Below, one piece after another: positions 36,083 through 47,155 of a DNA stretch of 64,000 bases. The DNA is from Stephania yunnanensis (taxonomy: Eukaryota > Streptophyta > Magnoliopsida > Ranunculales > Menispermaceae), in the NCBI GenBank assembly GCA_039657365.1, contig CM077585.1:54185272-54249271 (forward strand). Direction: 5' to 3'. Below the pieces are notes generated by a model. That model saw nothing but the letters and a program-made list of their open reading frames with translations, searched no databases and was not told where the DNA came from. The translations under genes and the position numbers were made by a program. Every line of letters starts with the position of its first letter. Within the stretch, counting starts at the first letter, position 1.

Positions 36083-37582
36083 TGACGTGAGCCGAACGCG
36101 TCAATAAAATATAATTCCTGAACCAACTATTTGCAAAATAGTGATCCCACAGAGATTGGTAATTCTTCTAAGGTCAAAAACAACAAAAAGGGAAATCGAG
36201 GGTTTAAGGAAGTGATTTACTTAACTAATCTAAATGCTAGGGAAAATAGATAAACAATGAAAATAACTTTGAAAATAATTAATAAAAATACATAGGTCAA
36301 GACATATAAGTCTGATTCAATAAAAAATTGGATTTGGTCATCAATTTATGTAAAATATGCAAATCAAAAGTATCTTAGTGTTGCTATAGACCCGATAACG
36401 TACGCGGTTCCTCGCACTTCCTAATCTCGATAGCCAAGGTACGACTATGACTATTTCCCTAGCCAATTGTATAACCCTATACTCAAACGTATTGGGTTTA
36501 ACATGATGACCACAATGAGTTTTGTGAAGGCACTACATCTAGACAACCAGATCATTAGTGTGTCTGATTTTGTCTAGATTCCTAACGCATTCAACCGGGC
36601 CCAAAAGAGGCAAATCAATTGGTAAAGTCAATTGCCACTAATGTGGTCTTATTGCATAAAGACAAATGCTTACGACTCATTAACAATTAAATCAGAGTTT
36701 AAAAATGAATTTAACTATAATTATTCAATCAATACCAAAAGAAATAAAATATCAATGAAAAACAATCAAATTAAGATAAATAAATCTCACAAATCCATAA
36801 ATGAACATAGTCGAAACTCCCTCACAGTCTTGCCTAGGCCATGAGATTAGTCTCTCATGGAGGTACACAAAACAAAATAAAGAAAACAAAAGTGGAGAGA
36901 AAAAAAGAGCAAAAAAAGAGTAAAGGAGAGAAATTAGAAGTCGACTGTGAGAGAGAATCGAAGAGTTGAATAGAGGATAGAAATTAGAAGTCGACTGTGA
37001 AAGAGTCCTCCAATTCAATCCTCTCCAGTCCTATATATCTCTCTATTGCTATTTCTATCTATGGATGTATATATAATATACCTTATGTTTATATATTAAA
37101 ATATTTCCTATCAAAATCAAAAATAGTTTCTAATCATTCAAACAAAGCAACGTGCACTATGTATGTCTAGTTGTTGATCTTCATCATCTCACCACGGCAT
37201 GCTTCTCAAGGCCGATCCATGGACATTTCATGCATTCATATCAACTTCCATACACCATGCTACATCGGATCGCCCTTTATTAATTGATCAACGCATCAAT
37301 CATGATACCACATTCCATGTTTTCTACGTCATCACCCTTGTTCCTCACGTGTAGGCCCCACTAAATTCACCCCGGGATGTGTGCTAGCGCGGTTTTCGAT
37401 GTAGAATGGATCTGGACACATGAATACTCGATTTCACGTAGTTTTTCACCCCGGATTTAACTGCACACTCCAATATACCTAAAAAATAATAAATAAAGAC
37501 AATTAGGCTAATATTTTGAAGACTTAACAATAAATAAATATATAAATAACCTATATATAATTACCTAATTAAGGACTTATTA
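36083..37582 (-). mobile_element. LARD-1 5' LTR
   Basis: 1.5 kb; plus-strand reading TGACGTGAGCCGAACGCGTC to GGACTTATTA. It is the sister of 25071-27049 without the 437-bp insertion. The terminal TG on the minus strand has become TA. A tract near 36890-36990 is purine-rich. Confidence 0.8.
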
Positions 37583-38000
37583 GTTTTCCATCTGGATTGG
37601 AAGTTCAACGTACTTGCTGGGAGTATGGACAACCAGGTCACTTCGTCAGTACATGTGCACGACTGAGCAGAGGGTAGCCACAACAGAGCTATGAGTAGGT
37701 TCATGTTGTTGTCGCACCAAATCCGGATGCTACTCGTAACCTAATTTAGTGTATGATTTACATATGCAAGTCATTTTTGTATACTATGTTGGATTCTAGT
37801 TCTACGGTATCTTTTATTTTTGGTCGCATGGTTGATGAGTTGGGTTTGAAACCCACTAGACTAGAAAGACCCTTGATCCTTAGCATAACTTCCAGGGATA
37901 AGATATACTCGAACTTGTTATACGTTGATTGTTAAGTAGAGATAGAAGGTCATTTTTGCCAGCAGACTTGAGGGTGTTGGAGTACTTAGAGTTAGATATA
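37583..38000 (+). pseudogene. Gypsy-2 gag zinc knuckle and protease, decayed
   Basis: Gypsy-2 resumes here. The zinc knuckle reads CWEYGQPGHFVSTC (about 37617-37658), with the second Cys replaced by Tyr (usual CxxCGxxGH...C). After a linker the protease follows: YTMLDSSSTVSFIFGRMVDE at 37780-37840, keeping the catalytic Asp (DSS where DSG or DTG is usual), then GLKPTRLERPLILS. A stop follows at 37935. Confidence 0.8.
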
Positions 38001-38389
38001 TTATTGGGTATGGATTGGTTGAGTCCTTACATGCACAGATCCATTGTTTCAGCAACTGAGTTACGTTTTAGATTCTCGGACATCCCGAGTTTCATTTCTA
38101 AGGGGACTTCAACAAGTTTATCGATTACCAGAGGCGGATTAGCTTCTAGCATATATGTTGAGGCATTCACTAGTGTTTCGAGTACGACTGAGATGGTCGA
38201 GACGAGGTTGGATGAAGTACCTGTTGTGTGCGAGTTCTTAGATGTTTTTCCAACAGAGCTACCAGGATTACCACGGCCTAGAGAGATTGACTTCATCATT
38301 GATTTGGTCCCAGGAACCAAACCTATATCTATTACGTCGTATCGGATGGCTCCGAAGGAGCTAGAGGAGCTAAGAGAACACCTTGATGA
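38001..38389 (+). pseudogene. Gypsy-2 reverse transcriptase N-terminus, interrupted by solo LTR C
   Basis: Part of an open frame 37929-38447. LGMDWLSPY (38003-38030) ends the protease region. After a linker come VPVVCEFLDVFPTELPGLP, REIDFIIDLVPGTKPI and MAPKELEELREHLDD, the conserved run into Gypsy reverse transcriptase. The frame leaves homology exactly at 38389, where the LTR insertion begins, and the next family residues (ELLELGFIHPS) start at 40611. Confidence 0.85.
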
Positions 38390-38391
38390 TG

Positions 38392-38743
38392 TCAAGGCCT
38401 GGACCACTCTACTGTGCACCCAACACCTTGAGTCACAGGTAGTGTGACTTTACCGCCACACCATTTGTGTCCCCCATATACCCGCTTTACCATGTGATAT
38501 ATGGGCACAATTTTTCGCCTCCCACAACTCGAACCAGCGCCTTGGAGGCTTAAGGTCACAGATTTAGTGAGTTGTGTAACCTTAAGCCTCTAGGGCGCGG
38601 GTTCGAGTTATGGGAGATGAAAGACTATACCCATATATAGCGTTATAAAGCGAGTATATGGGGGACACAGATGGTGTGGTGGTAAAGTCTCATTGCCTGT
38701 GACTTAAGGTGTTGGGTGCACAGTAGAGTGGCCTAAGCCTTGA
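38392..38743. repeat. Foldback of two SINE-like units (350-bp hairpin)
   Basis: Unit i (38392-38556, minus-oriented) and unit ii (38579-38743, plus-oriented) are near-perfect reverse complements with a 22-base loop (38557-38578). Pairs that can be checked: CTACTGTGCACCCAACACCT against AGGTGTTGGGTGCACAGTAG, and GAGGCTTAAGGT against ACCTTAAGCCTC. Each unit has a GGTTCGAGTT-like RNA polymerase III B box (plus strand 38600-38609; reverse 38526-38535), as in tRNA-derived SINEs. Confidence 0.8.
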
Positions 38744-38763
38744 CAAAAAAGGCACCTATTGTT

Positions 38764-38962
38764 TTCAAGGCCTGGGCCACTCTACCGTGCACCCAACAAC
38801 TTGAGTCACAGGCAGTGTGACTTTACCACCACACCATCTGTGTTCCCCCCATATACTCGCTTTACCATGCAATATATGAGCACAGTCTTTCGCCTCCCAG
38901 AATTCGAACCCGCGCCCTGGAAGCTTAAGGCCACAAATTTACCGAGTTGTGTGCAAATTGTC
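38764..38962 (-). mobile_element. Third SINE-like unit
   Basis: Same sequence as unit i, minus orientation. Its minus strand reads ACACAACTCGGTAAATTTGT, then a GCGGGTTCGAATTC B box (about 38900-38912) and an end GTAGAGTGGCCCAGGCCTTG. I take it as a tRNA-derived SINE because of the B box and the paired A-box-like start, though the full family is not known to me. TGTCAA occurs at both sides of the three-unit block (38390-38395 and about 38957), which may mark the target duplication. Confidence 0.6.
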
Positions 38963-40610
38963 AAAGTGACATTCACTTGCTCTTTTTAAGGAAATGCATG
39001 GAAAAGTATGAAATTTGAGTCTTGTGGATTTCTTTATCGAAATTTGTCTCTATGATTTGATTTATCGAGTTTCCTCGGCATTATTCTAAAGTCTTGAAAT
39101 GATTGTTACTTGTTCACTTGGTTCGATAAAACTATTTTAAATTTGCTTACTAAGTAAATTATTTTTTAAATATGACTTTTAGTCTCATTGAAGTATATTT
39201 TAGTCTCGTTGAAGTATATTTTGATTAATTCATAGATTTTTACTAAATGCTATGATTTGGAGATTCAAAGTCGAACTTGACTCTTATGCGGCGATTTCGA
39301 TGTCTTTAGTGGTGATTAGTCGATCGCATTCGATTTATATTGGAAAACCAAGTCTTATTGAATTTTCTTTGTTATACTCCTTGACATTCTTATTTTATTC
39401 GAGCCGCCGATTTTGATTTGAAGGAATGGTTTTAAAGTCGAGAATGAATTAAATAATCTAATCGAAAATAGGGATGAATCCTTAATAGTCTAAACTACCC
39501 TGAACGAGTTATAAACGGGTCTAAACAATGTGTGTTATACTTATGTACTTGTAGATACACGACGAGGACTCATACTATTCAAATGATTAATTTGACATGG
39601 CGATCTATGCAATTTTATTGTAAGTAAACCAGTAAGGAATTTAATATTAAATCTTTTCATTTCCTTGCATATTTTGATAAAAATGATATCTATTGTTGAA
39701 CTCTTTTTCCCTACAGAGTGACCTAGGGTCTAAGTGGTCGAGTCAAGTCGTTGTTTACTCGTGGTTTGAGCATCGGAGTCGCGCTTGTGGCTCCTCATAG
39801 GACTTCAAGGATTCCATTGCGATTGAGCATCCGGTTGTGACTGTGGCTCTCTTTAAAATGTTTTCTCGGGTTATGGCTCAAGTGAGCTAACAATGTCAAA
39901 CGGATTTGGGGTGGTTGAAGCAGACTTGGTCCTACCGTACTAGTATTTGGCACTTATATGTTTTAATCGGCTTTGAGCCCACGTGTAGAGTGTCACGACC
40001 ACTTAGGCGCCTATCCTTTGCTTTCGGTTCTCTCTATCGTTGACCATTGTAGTCTGTTTATCATGTGCCTTATTGTTCTTTTCAACTTCTTTTCCTTTCC
40101 TGCATGATTTATAGACTTATTTATTGTTTAATCTGAATTAGTGTTGAACTTCTTCTAGATTTAATCATTATAATTGTCTCCACTTTTGGTGACAATTACA
40201 GGCATAATCTCTGAGCTCGAGAACATTGATGTACAGCATACGTAAGTTATTTGATGTATCTATATCAAATGCATACTATTTCATAAATGGGTATTTAGGC
40301 TGAGAGATACGTGTATTTCCCCTCGTCACTATGATTTGCACATTGTATATGTTGTACGGGGTTTCCACATACTAGCTTCCACACTTAGCACTCGTTATGT
40401 GTTTAATTTATTTGTTATCACATTTTCACCTCATTTAGATTTTGATGCATAAGACTTTATATGTATATATAATCTGTTGTGTGGACTATCAGGTACTGAA
40501 GACAGGTTTGTGAGGCTAACTAGGTCTTTATTAACTCTGAACTAGTTTACTAGGGGTTAATGGAGGCCTAGTGCCGAGTGGCCCCAATTTGTAGGGTTGG
40601 GGCTGTCACA

Positions 40611-41345
40611 GATGAGTTATTGGAGTTAGGATTCATCCACCCGAGCATGTCACCTTGGGACGCGCCAGTCTTATTTGTTAAGAAAAAAAAATGGCAGCCA
40701 AAGATTGTGCATTGATTATAGATAGCTCAACAGGGTTACAATGAATAACAAGTATCCACTTCCTTGCATTGACGACTTGTTCGAACAACAGACAGGAGCA
40801 CAGTGGTTCTCGAAGATTGATTTGATATCTGGGTACCATCATTTGAAGATTAGAGTATAAGACAAATAGAAAACTGCTTTTCGCATTCAACACGAACATT
40901 ACCAATTTACAATCTTGCCTTTTAGGTTGACTAACGCCCCAGCGATGTTCATGGAACTCGTGAGGATCACAATGAGCACCTCAAGTTGATTTTGCTGACT
41001 TGAGGGCACACTGACTGTATGCAAAGTTCAGTAAGTGTGAGTTTTAGCTTACAAAGGTCAAATTTCTTAGGCATATCTTCAAATCCAATGGAGTGCAGTG
41101 GACCCTGCTAAGATAAGAGTTGTGATAAATTGGCCTACACCACGATCAGTGATAGATATCCATAATTTCTTGGGGTTGGCAGGCTTGTACAAGTATTTTA
41201 TTCAAGACTTCTCAAAGATTGCGGCACCAATGATACAATTGACGAAGAAGGATACGAGTTTACAGTGGAATGACAGTTGTGAGCAAGCCTTCAAGACTTT
41301 GAAGGAAAGATTGAATACTGCACCAATTTTGGCACTACCTTAGTC
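40611..41345 (+). pseudogene. Gypsy-2 reverse transcriptase, main part, decayed
   Basis: Continues from 38389. Readable segments: DELLELGFIHPSMSPWDAPV, LFVKKKK, YPLPCIDDLFE-like residues near 40755, FRLTNAPAMFMEL at 40920-40960, and KVKFLRHIF near 41050. An open frame at 41098-41340 has MDPAKIRVVINWPTPRS, FLGLAGLYKYFIQDFSKIAA and TLKERLNTAPILALP. The part with the YIDD catalytic pair (expected around 40965-40990) is deleted: the text goes from FMELV straight to DHNEHLKL-like residues. Confidence 0.8.
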
Positions 41346-41720
41346 AGGGAAGGGTTTTGATCAAACATTGATGCTTCTAAGGTCAACTTGGGCTGTGTTT
41401 TACTGCAGGGCAGTAGAGTGATTGCCTACACATCCTGACAGCTAAAGATTCACAATAAGAACTACCCTACACGTGATATGGAGTTAGTAGCAGTGGTCTC
41501 TGCATTGAAGATTTGACGTCATTATCTTTATGGAGAGAAGTTTGTGTTGTTTACTGGCCATAAGAGTTTGAAGTACCTCTTCACCCAGAAAGAGTTGAAC
41601 ATGTGACAGAGACGTTGGTTTGGGCTCCTCGAGAACTATGACTTCTCATTGGAGTACCACCCGGAGAAAACCAATGTTGTTGCAGACGCATTGAGTCGCA
41701 GAAGGGCGGACTCAGAGATT
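41345..41720 (+). pseudogene. Gypsy-2 RNase H, decayed
   Basis: Several stops and shifts, but GCVLLQGSRVIAYTS-like, then NYPTRDMELVAVV, GHKSLKYLFTQKELNM and the terminal YHPEKTNVVADALSRR (41655-41700) are clear in order. The TDHKS Asp is replaced (TGHKS). Confidence 0.75.
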
Positions 41721-42154
41721 GTTACTTGCTATATGACATACAAGTATGGGTTACTCGAGGTGGTTGAGTCGATGTATTCTGTTGATATCCCGACCAATAC
41801 CAGAGTGTTGATTTGTGGGAATATGAGGATACAAACAGTGTCGATTCAGAGTGTACTTGATGGTCAGTGGGCAGATGAGTAATACTAGAGGTTTTTAGAG
41901 TTTGCTCAGAGTCCGAATCATCCAGATTGGAGTCAGTCGAAAAACTCATGCATGAGATTTATAGGTCAATTGTGGATTCTATCAATTGTTGAGTTACGCG
42001 ATGAGATACTTGAGGAGGCTCACCACTCACGTTTTATGATTCATCCAAGTCAGACCAAGATATATGCTGATGTGCGTCGTCTTTTCTGGTGGCCGGGGAT
42101 GAAAACTGATGTCTCTAATTACGTTCGAGCGTGTGAGGTATGTTAGCGAGTTAA
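41721..42154 (+). pseudogene. Gypsy-2 integrase zinc finger
   Basis: After the linker (CYMTYKYGLLEVVE) the HHCC domain lies at 41952-42146: LWILSIVELRDEILEEAHHS, then RFMIHPSQTK, FWWPGMKTDVSNYV and CEVC. All four zinc ligands (H, H, C, C) are present. The frame is cut at 42154 by solo LTR D with the host GTTAA duplicated; the next codons (VKAEHRRPDGLL) are at 44319. Confidence 0.8.
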
Positions 42155-42673
42155 TGTAACTACTTGTTACCTTAAGCTGGTGATTAGTATTAACTTAGTT
42201 ATTAATTAATCCGAGTTAGGCATAGGGTTCAGATCGACATATTCCTGTTAGTGTGTGTGCATTTGTATGACGTATGGTGTTTGTTTCGTTTGCACAACTG
42301 AAATATAAATAGGTCATACATATTGATATGGTATATACACACTTATACGAGATAAATACACTATAAATTACAAAATCCCGGTATACTGGAGCGAGTACGG
42401 AGACGTGGCAAGGAAGTGCACGCTCATGGCTACAAGTGGACGTGATCGGTGGATTTATCGGAAGCGATAAACATGAAATATATATATTTATATGAGGGAT
42501 ATATATAAATATATATAATAGAAATTAAGAAAATAGAAATTGTATATATTATTTGATCATCTCGAACGACGCGTAAGGTAGGATGTGTCAAATTTCGTGT
42601 CACTTTAGCGTATGTCACTTTAACACATCGATTGTTTGATTAGTATCGAGATGACAACATGTATCTCGAGGAA

Positions 42674-42675
<2 letters not shown>

Positions 42676-42732
<57 letters not shown>
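42676..42732. repeat. (TA)n microsatellite
   Basis: 57 bp of pure TA inside solo LTR D, followed by a small inverted repeat, AAGTTGATATATATCAACTT. Confidence 0.9.
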
Positions 42733-42734
<2 letters not shown>

Positions 42735-43084
42735 AAGTTGATATATATCAACTTAAAAAATGATCAAACAAACAAAAACGAAAGTTGAGGGTTTTGATTT
42801 CGATCGCGACAAGCTGTCTGAGGTACTAGATCGAAGCTAGTTGAGGAGCTTAAATGATAGAACGGCTCAAAAGGAACACAAAGGTACAATTCATTTTAGT
42901 GTTTATCAAAGTTTAAAATTGAGGTGATTGTAGGAAATCATTGTGAATTGAGTTGTTGTTGATCCAATTTAGTCCCTCACCTCATATTTGATCTTTTTAA
43001 GTTATTGGGAATGAATTTGTGGATGTTGGTATCGATTAGGAGGTGTTTTGGTTGGATTGGAGTTGCGGCAGCACACTACTGTTG

Positions 43085-43205
43085 CTGGTCTAGCGTGATT
43101 AGAATGCTAGATCATAAGATTAGCGTTCTAGGTGGGAAGAATCTTGAAGAACAAGCAATACGGGCATGGATTAACGCACTAATCTTGCCTATTAGCTCAC
43201 TAATC
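43085..43205. repeat. Degenerate palindrome array (solo LTR D)
   Basis: Units such as CTAGCGTGATTAG, TTAGCGTTCTAG, TTAACGCACTAA and TTAGCTCACTAA, about 0.93 kb into the LTR. More eroded than the other arrays, with no perfect unit. A longer inverted pair flanks its right part: GGGCATGGATTA (43162-43173) against TAATCCATGCCC (43201-43212). Confidence 0.7.
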
Positions 43206-44318
43206 CATGCCCAAAATAGCAACAGTGTTGTTCTTCTTATGAATTTGAATGAAGGGGCTTAGGACTGATTTAGGAGTTTCTAATAGTTTATAATATAGTA
43301 TATTGGACTTCTAGTCATTATGGTTGGTCTATGATAGGTGTTGATTAACCAGGGAAGATTTAGTGACTCGAGAAGTTAGGAATTTGATGTGATTAGATCG
43401 AGGTAAGTACGGATTCACTTATTTATCAATGTTGTCTGGTTATTTAGTATATATAGTTCTTTTAGTAGTTGGCATGAAATGGGGAGTTGATTATATTGTG
43501 ATGGTTTTTGATAAATGGAAAAACCGTATGTGATGTAACCATACTATAACTCCTAGTTTTGATAATAGGTTTATAGGAGATGGGTTTCCTTCCCGGCCTA
43601 TATATAACTCCTGCTCAATTCGGTAGGTTGTATGGATTGCATGCACATTATAGGGTTTGGGATATAACCATTAGATATTAATAGATGGGCTAGAGAGTAT
43701 GAAGGCCAACATACTAGTCTAGCAATAGCATTAATCGCGTCGATAGGTAATCGACCCTAGTTTTATGAACCAAATGGGAATCACAGTATCACAATTCAAA
43801 ATATTTGCTTTGCATCCGAATATGTATTGACTCTATATGCTTTCCATATCCTTGTTAGATATTGTTGGATCATGTTGTTATTGGATGTTTTCCTTGAATA
43901 CTATATGGAATATTGATGCAAACAGTTAATTTGTATTTACTGAGCTAGTTGGAGTGCTCATCCCTTTTAAACATTTTAGGTGCGCAACTCAGCACTTCAG
44001 CTATTTAACTTTGTTGACTTATTTGTATCTATTTAACTCTGTTGACGTATTTTGATGTATATAAACAGGGTTGGGGTGAATTTCCAAATGGTTTGGAAGT
44101 TTTGGTAAACTCCGTATTTCCTTATATTCAATTATATCGAAAAAAGAATTATTTTCGTTGCATATGACATTGATATTTAAATTCAATATGCGTATACAAG
44201 TTGAGTTTATTATGTATGAATGGAGAGGCAGATGGCTCTAGTTAAGTCTAAGAGCTTAGTGGGCTTAATTAGGGTTTCAGGTCGGGCATTTTCCCTAATC
44301 AAGATAGGGGATGTCTCA

Positions 44319-44457
44319 GTTAAGGCTGAGCATCGGAGGCCAGATGGGTTATTACAGCCACTTTCTATTCCTCGGTGGAAGTGGGAGCATATTGGCATGG
44401 ATTTAATCAGTGGTCTTCCTCGATCTCAGCGCGGACATGATAATATCTGGGTGATTG
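44319..44457 (+). pseudogene. Gypsy-2 integrase core, N-terminal scrap
   Basis: Reads VKAEHRRPDGLLQPLSIPRW, then EHIGMDLISGLPRSQRGHDN and IWVIV: the link from zinc finger to core with the first catalytic Asp (GMDL). It is open throughout. It is cut at 44457 by the Gypsy-4 LTR before the expected DRLTKSAHF. Confidence 0.8.
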
Positions 44458-46877
44458 TGTAACGACCAAAAATCTTTAATTGTGTTTAATTTCTTAAACA
44501 GGATCAACGACCCACACTATGGGATCCGCACCATGATATGGTCATTGACCGAAGCGTCGAGGTATATTTTATATTTGTTGTGATGTATGCCTAAGTGTAT
44601 TGTAATTGTGTAGACTAGTAAGTCAATTTTATATGGGTGTGTAGGTATCATGACGAGCGGGGACGTACCTCGAGTCGCGTGTCGACATAGGACTGAGGTA
44701 GCGGCATATGGAGTAAGCTTAATTAATTTGAACGATTGTTGATTTTGTAAGTGGCTTTAGTATGGTCACCTTTGTATAACCATTAAGTGTCTAAAGTTAA
44801 TGCAATAAAACAATAAGCACTAGATGTGCATCGAGACACGTATTCACTTATCAAGAGACAAGGTGTCAACTTATTGAGTTACTCAAACATGACTTGAGGG
44901 GATAAGTGTGACAAGGTAGTCCATTAATTAAGCCTCGAAATACGTGTGCACACAATGATCAATGGCTAAGGTTTAAACATATATAAATGGTCAAATGAAC
45001 CTATAAGTCGAAAACTTTCATTTCTTATCTTCATCATCAAAATCGTCGCTTTGAACGTAAGAAAGAAGAGAGGCTGCTGGAGTGATTTGGAGAAGAAGAG
45101 AAGTATGTATCCATTGAAGCTTTGGTGAGAAAGAAGAAGATCATCAAGCTATGTAACTTCTCCCCTCCACTAAGTTTGTAAATTCATGGAATTTGATGTT
45201 GTTGTTGTTTTGTGTTAGGATGGGTGTTAGGGACCTCTTATAGTGTGTATGAGTGTCTCTAAGGCGATAACAAAGCCTATGTGTAGCAAAAATCCATAAT
45301 TCGAAGTGCATAATTCTGGGTTCTACTGCACATAGCGCGTTAGGTCGATAATCTAGCGTGCAAATATTAATTAGCGCGCTAGATATGTGAAATAGCGTGT
45401 TAATGTTCAAATTAGAATGCTAATGTTGATAACTAGCGCGCTAATAGCGCGCTAGAGGTGTAAATAGCGCGCTTATTGCCCCTGTTAGTACAAAAATCAA
45501 CAAAGTCCAAACACTATAGATGGGTCCAAACTCACTCTAAAATCTATCAAACAACTCCAGGGAACTAAATGGGAGATCTCGAGAGTTTGGGAACGCATTT
45601 TGAAGTGTCGAGAAATCGGATAAGTTAGGACAAACGTTGTGAATTGAAAGTAAAGCTATGAGAATTTTATATTTCATTTCATTGACTTTTATTATTTTAT
45701 AGTCTATTTGTAGACATTGCTATTCGTAATCTCACATCATATTGTTCTTGTTTCTATTCGTGTTTGAATATTGTTGACATGATGCCTTGCGAAATGTTTC
45801 ATTAATTCCAATTTCTACTCTTGATGATATTCTTGATAGGTAGTTGATGAAAAGCAAGCTATTAGGATAATTTGGATTTGATTAGAAGTGCATTCTATTT
45901 CTTTGGGTTTTGTAGCCTATCTAGTTTTGGAATCCTAGAGATTTGGAATTATTTGTCTTTGAAAATTCAAGTAGGCATTATCTAGTGACCATTGCACAAG
46001 AGATGCACGGTTCACGGGGACACAGGTCTACCGGGGTTTCGGCACTCACCACTACACTTGCGCGGCATACGAGTTATGGGACTCGGGGTGGTCAGTAAGC
46101 ATGACATTGATGTTGTATAAGTATAGAGCGTAGCTTCACTATTTGTGTAAGACATGTTGAGCACATCTCCATATAGTAGTGGAAAAGGTTAGGTGATAGT
46201 TCTCACTGCCGACTAGATGTAGATCATCTCGACTTAGCCTGTGTCAGTCTATACATTATTAACCGTGGTATTTACTTGCATTACTTGATTCAGCAATTCT
46301 TTCGCTGCTTTATGCTTTTAAATACCATTCTTTTATTTTGGAAATGTGGCATAGAATTCTCCAGTCATTACTTAAATATTACTATACTCAACATCTAGTT
46401 TGTGACGGTGGGTGTAGGTCTGTCGAGCGGAAGCAAATCGGGGAATGAGAAGAATGGCAACTTTCTCTTAGCATTTTGACGACTCTCCTATCTCATTTTG
46501 TATGACTCGACTTTTGTTGTATTATTACTATTTATGTCTTTATTATGCATTTTTGGGTTGTTTAGTGGGTTGAGTGTCTAGTTCCTATTTTGAGACTAAT
46601 ATATATACATGCATATGATGGTGTGTATTCTTGGTTTCCACACTTAGGAATTTTCAGAAATAAGAGCTTCCGCATAATCTTTAAACTACGTGATAATATT
46701 AAAATGATAAAAAAGTTTTAATTAACTCTGAAATCTAATAATATCTGGACATGTGTAGTGAAGAATATAGGGATGAATGGCTGATTAATACGTAATTAAC
46801 TCTTACATGGTTGCGATTAAGGCTTGATTACGAGATTAGGCCAGGCGGTGCCCTGTTTAGTAGAAGAGGCCATCACA
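44458..46877 (+). mobile_element. Gypsy-4 5' LTR
   Basis: Starts TGTAACGACC and ends GGCCATCACA at 46877; 2.42 kb. Similar to the Gypsy-3 LTR (30030-32824) and related fragments at 63218-64000. It has GTGCATCGAGACACGTATTC near 44827 and CCTCGAAATACGTGTGCAC near 44932, both with an ACGTG core. Confidence 0.85.
45335..45480. repeat. TTAGCGCGCTAA-type palindrome array (Gypsy-4 LTR)
   Basis: About eight units, including TTAGCGCGCTAG near 45372, CTAGCGCGCTAA near 45434 and, directly adjoining, TAGCGCGCTAG, then TAGCGCGCTTAT. Begins about 0.88 kb into the LTR. This is the densest array. Confidence 0.85.
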
Positions 46878-46878
46878 A

Positions 46879-46891
46879 TTGGTATCAGAGC
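46879..46891 (+). promoter_or_regulatory. Gypsy-4 primer-binding site
   Basis: TTGGTATCAGAGC, one base after the LTR end: exact complement to the 3' end of initiator Met tRNA. Confidence 0.9.
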
Positions 46892-47155
46892 AAGATTTAG
46901 AGAACTATATGGCTTAAGGCAATATGATACCAACACAGTTAGTATCAAAGCATAGGTTTAGAGAAAAATATGAATGAAACACAAACCTTAGTTGTGGAAA
47001 CCAAATGGCATTTGCCTAGAAGCCATTAGTAGGGAAGTGAGTACAAGTGAGATGGGGATTTCTTATATGTACTCGTTAATTGCTATATGTATATATATAC
47101 TATGCGCTATGTCACGTAGAAGTTGATTCGCATTCGTTATCCATTGCAAACCCCG

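Larger units (their letters stand above)
25068..37582 (-). mobile_element. LARD-1: antisense non-autonomous LTR element with later insertions
   Basis: Two related LTRs (25071-27049 and 36083-37582) flank an internal region without recognisable pol of its own. Minus orientation is set by a primer-binding site at 36060-36075 beside the right LTR and a purine tract beside the left LTR. The element interrupts Gypsy-2 gag. GTTTT occurs at 25063-25067 and at 37583-37587; if it is the target duplication, the left LTR edge includes three extra bases (25068-25070). The internal region later received Gypsy-3 and organelle-like DNA (about 28630-35120). Confidence 0.75.
38390..40610 (+). mobile_element. 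Solo LTR C in Gypsy-2 reverse transcriptase
   Basis: Starts TGTCAAGG at 38390 and ends GGGCTGTCACA at 40610, with a perfect GATGA duplication at 38385-38389 and 40611-40615. The reverse transcriptase reading continues across it. The end has the family pattern GCCCCAATTTGTAGG...GTCACA. No coding sequence inside, so a solo LTR. Its first 570 bp are occupied by three SINE-like units, so the LTR proper is about 1.65 kb. Confidence 0.85.
42155..44318 (+). mobile_element. Solo LTR D in Gypsy-2 integrase
   Basis: Starts TGTAACTACTTG at 42155 and ends GGATGTCTCA at 44318, with a perfect GTTAA duplication at 42150-42154 and 44319-44323. 2.16 kb, no coding sequence. It carries a palindrome array (43085-43205), a 57-bp TA microsatellite and ATCTCGAGG motifs near 42660. 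The 62-residue frame at 42430-42618 and the 85-residue frame at 43005-43262 are accidental. Confidence 0.85.
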
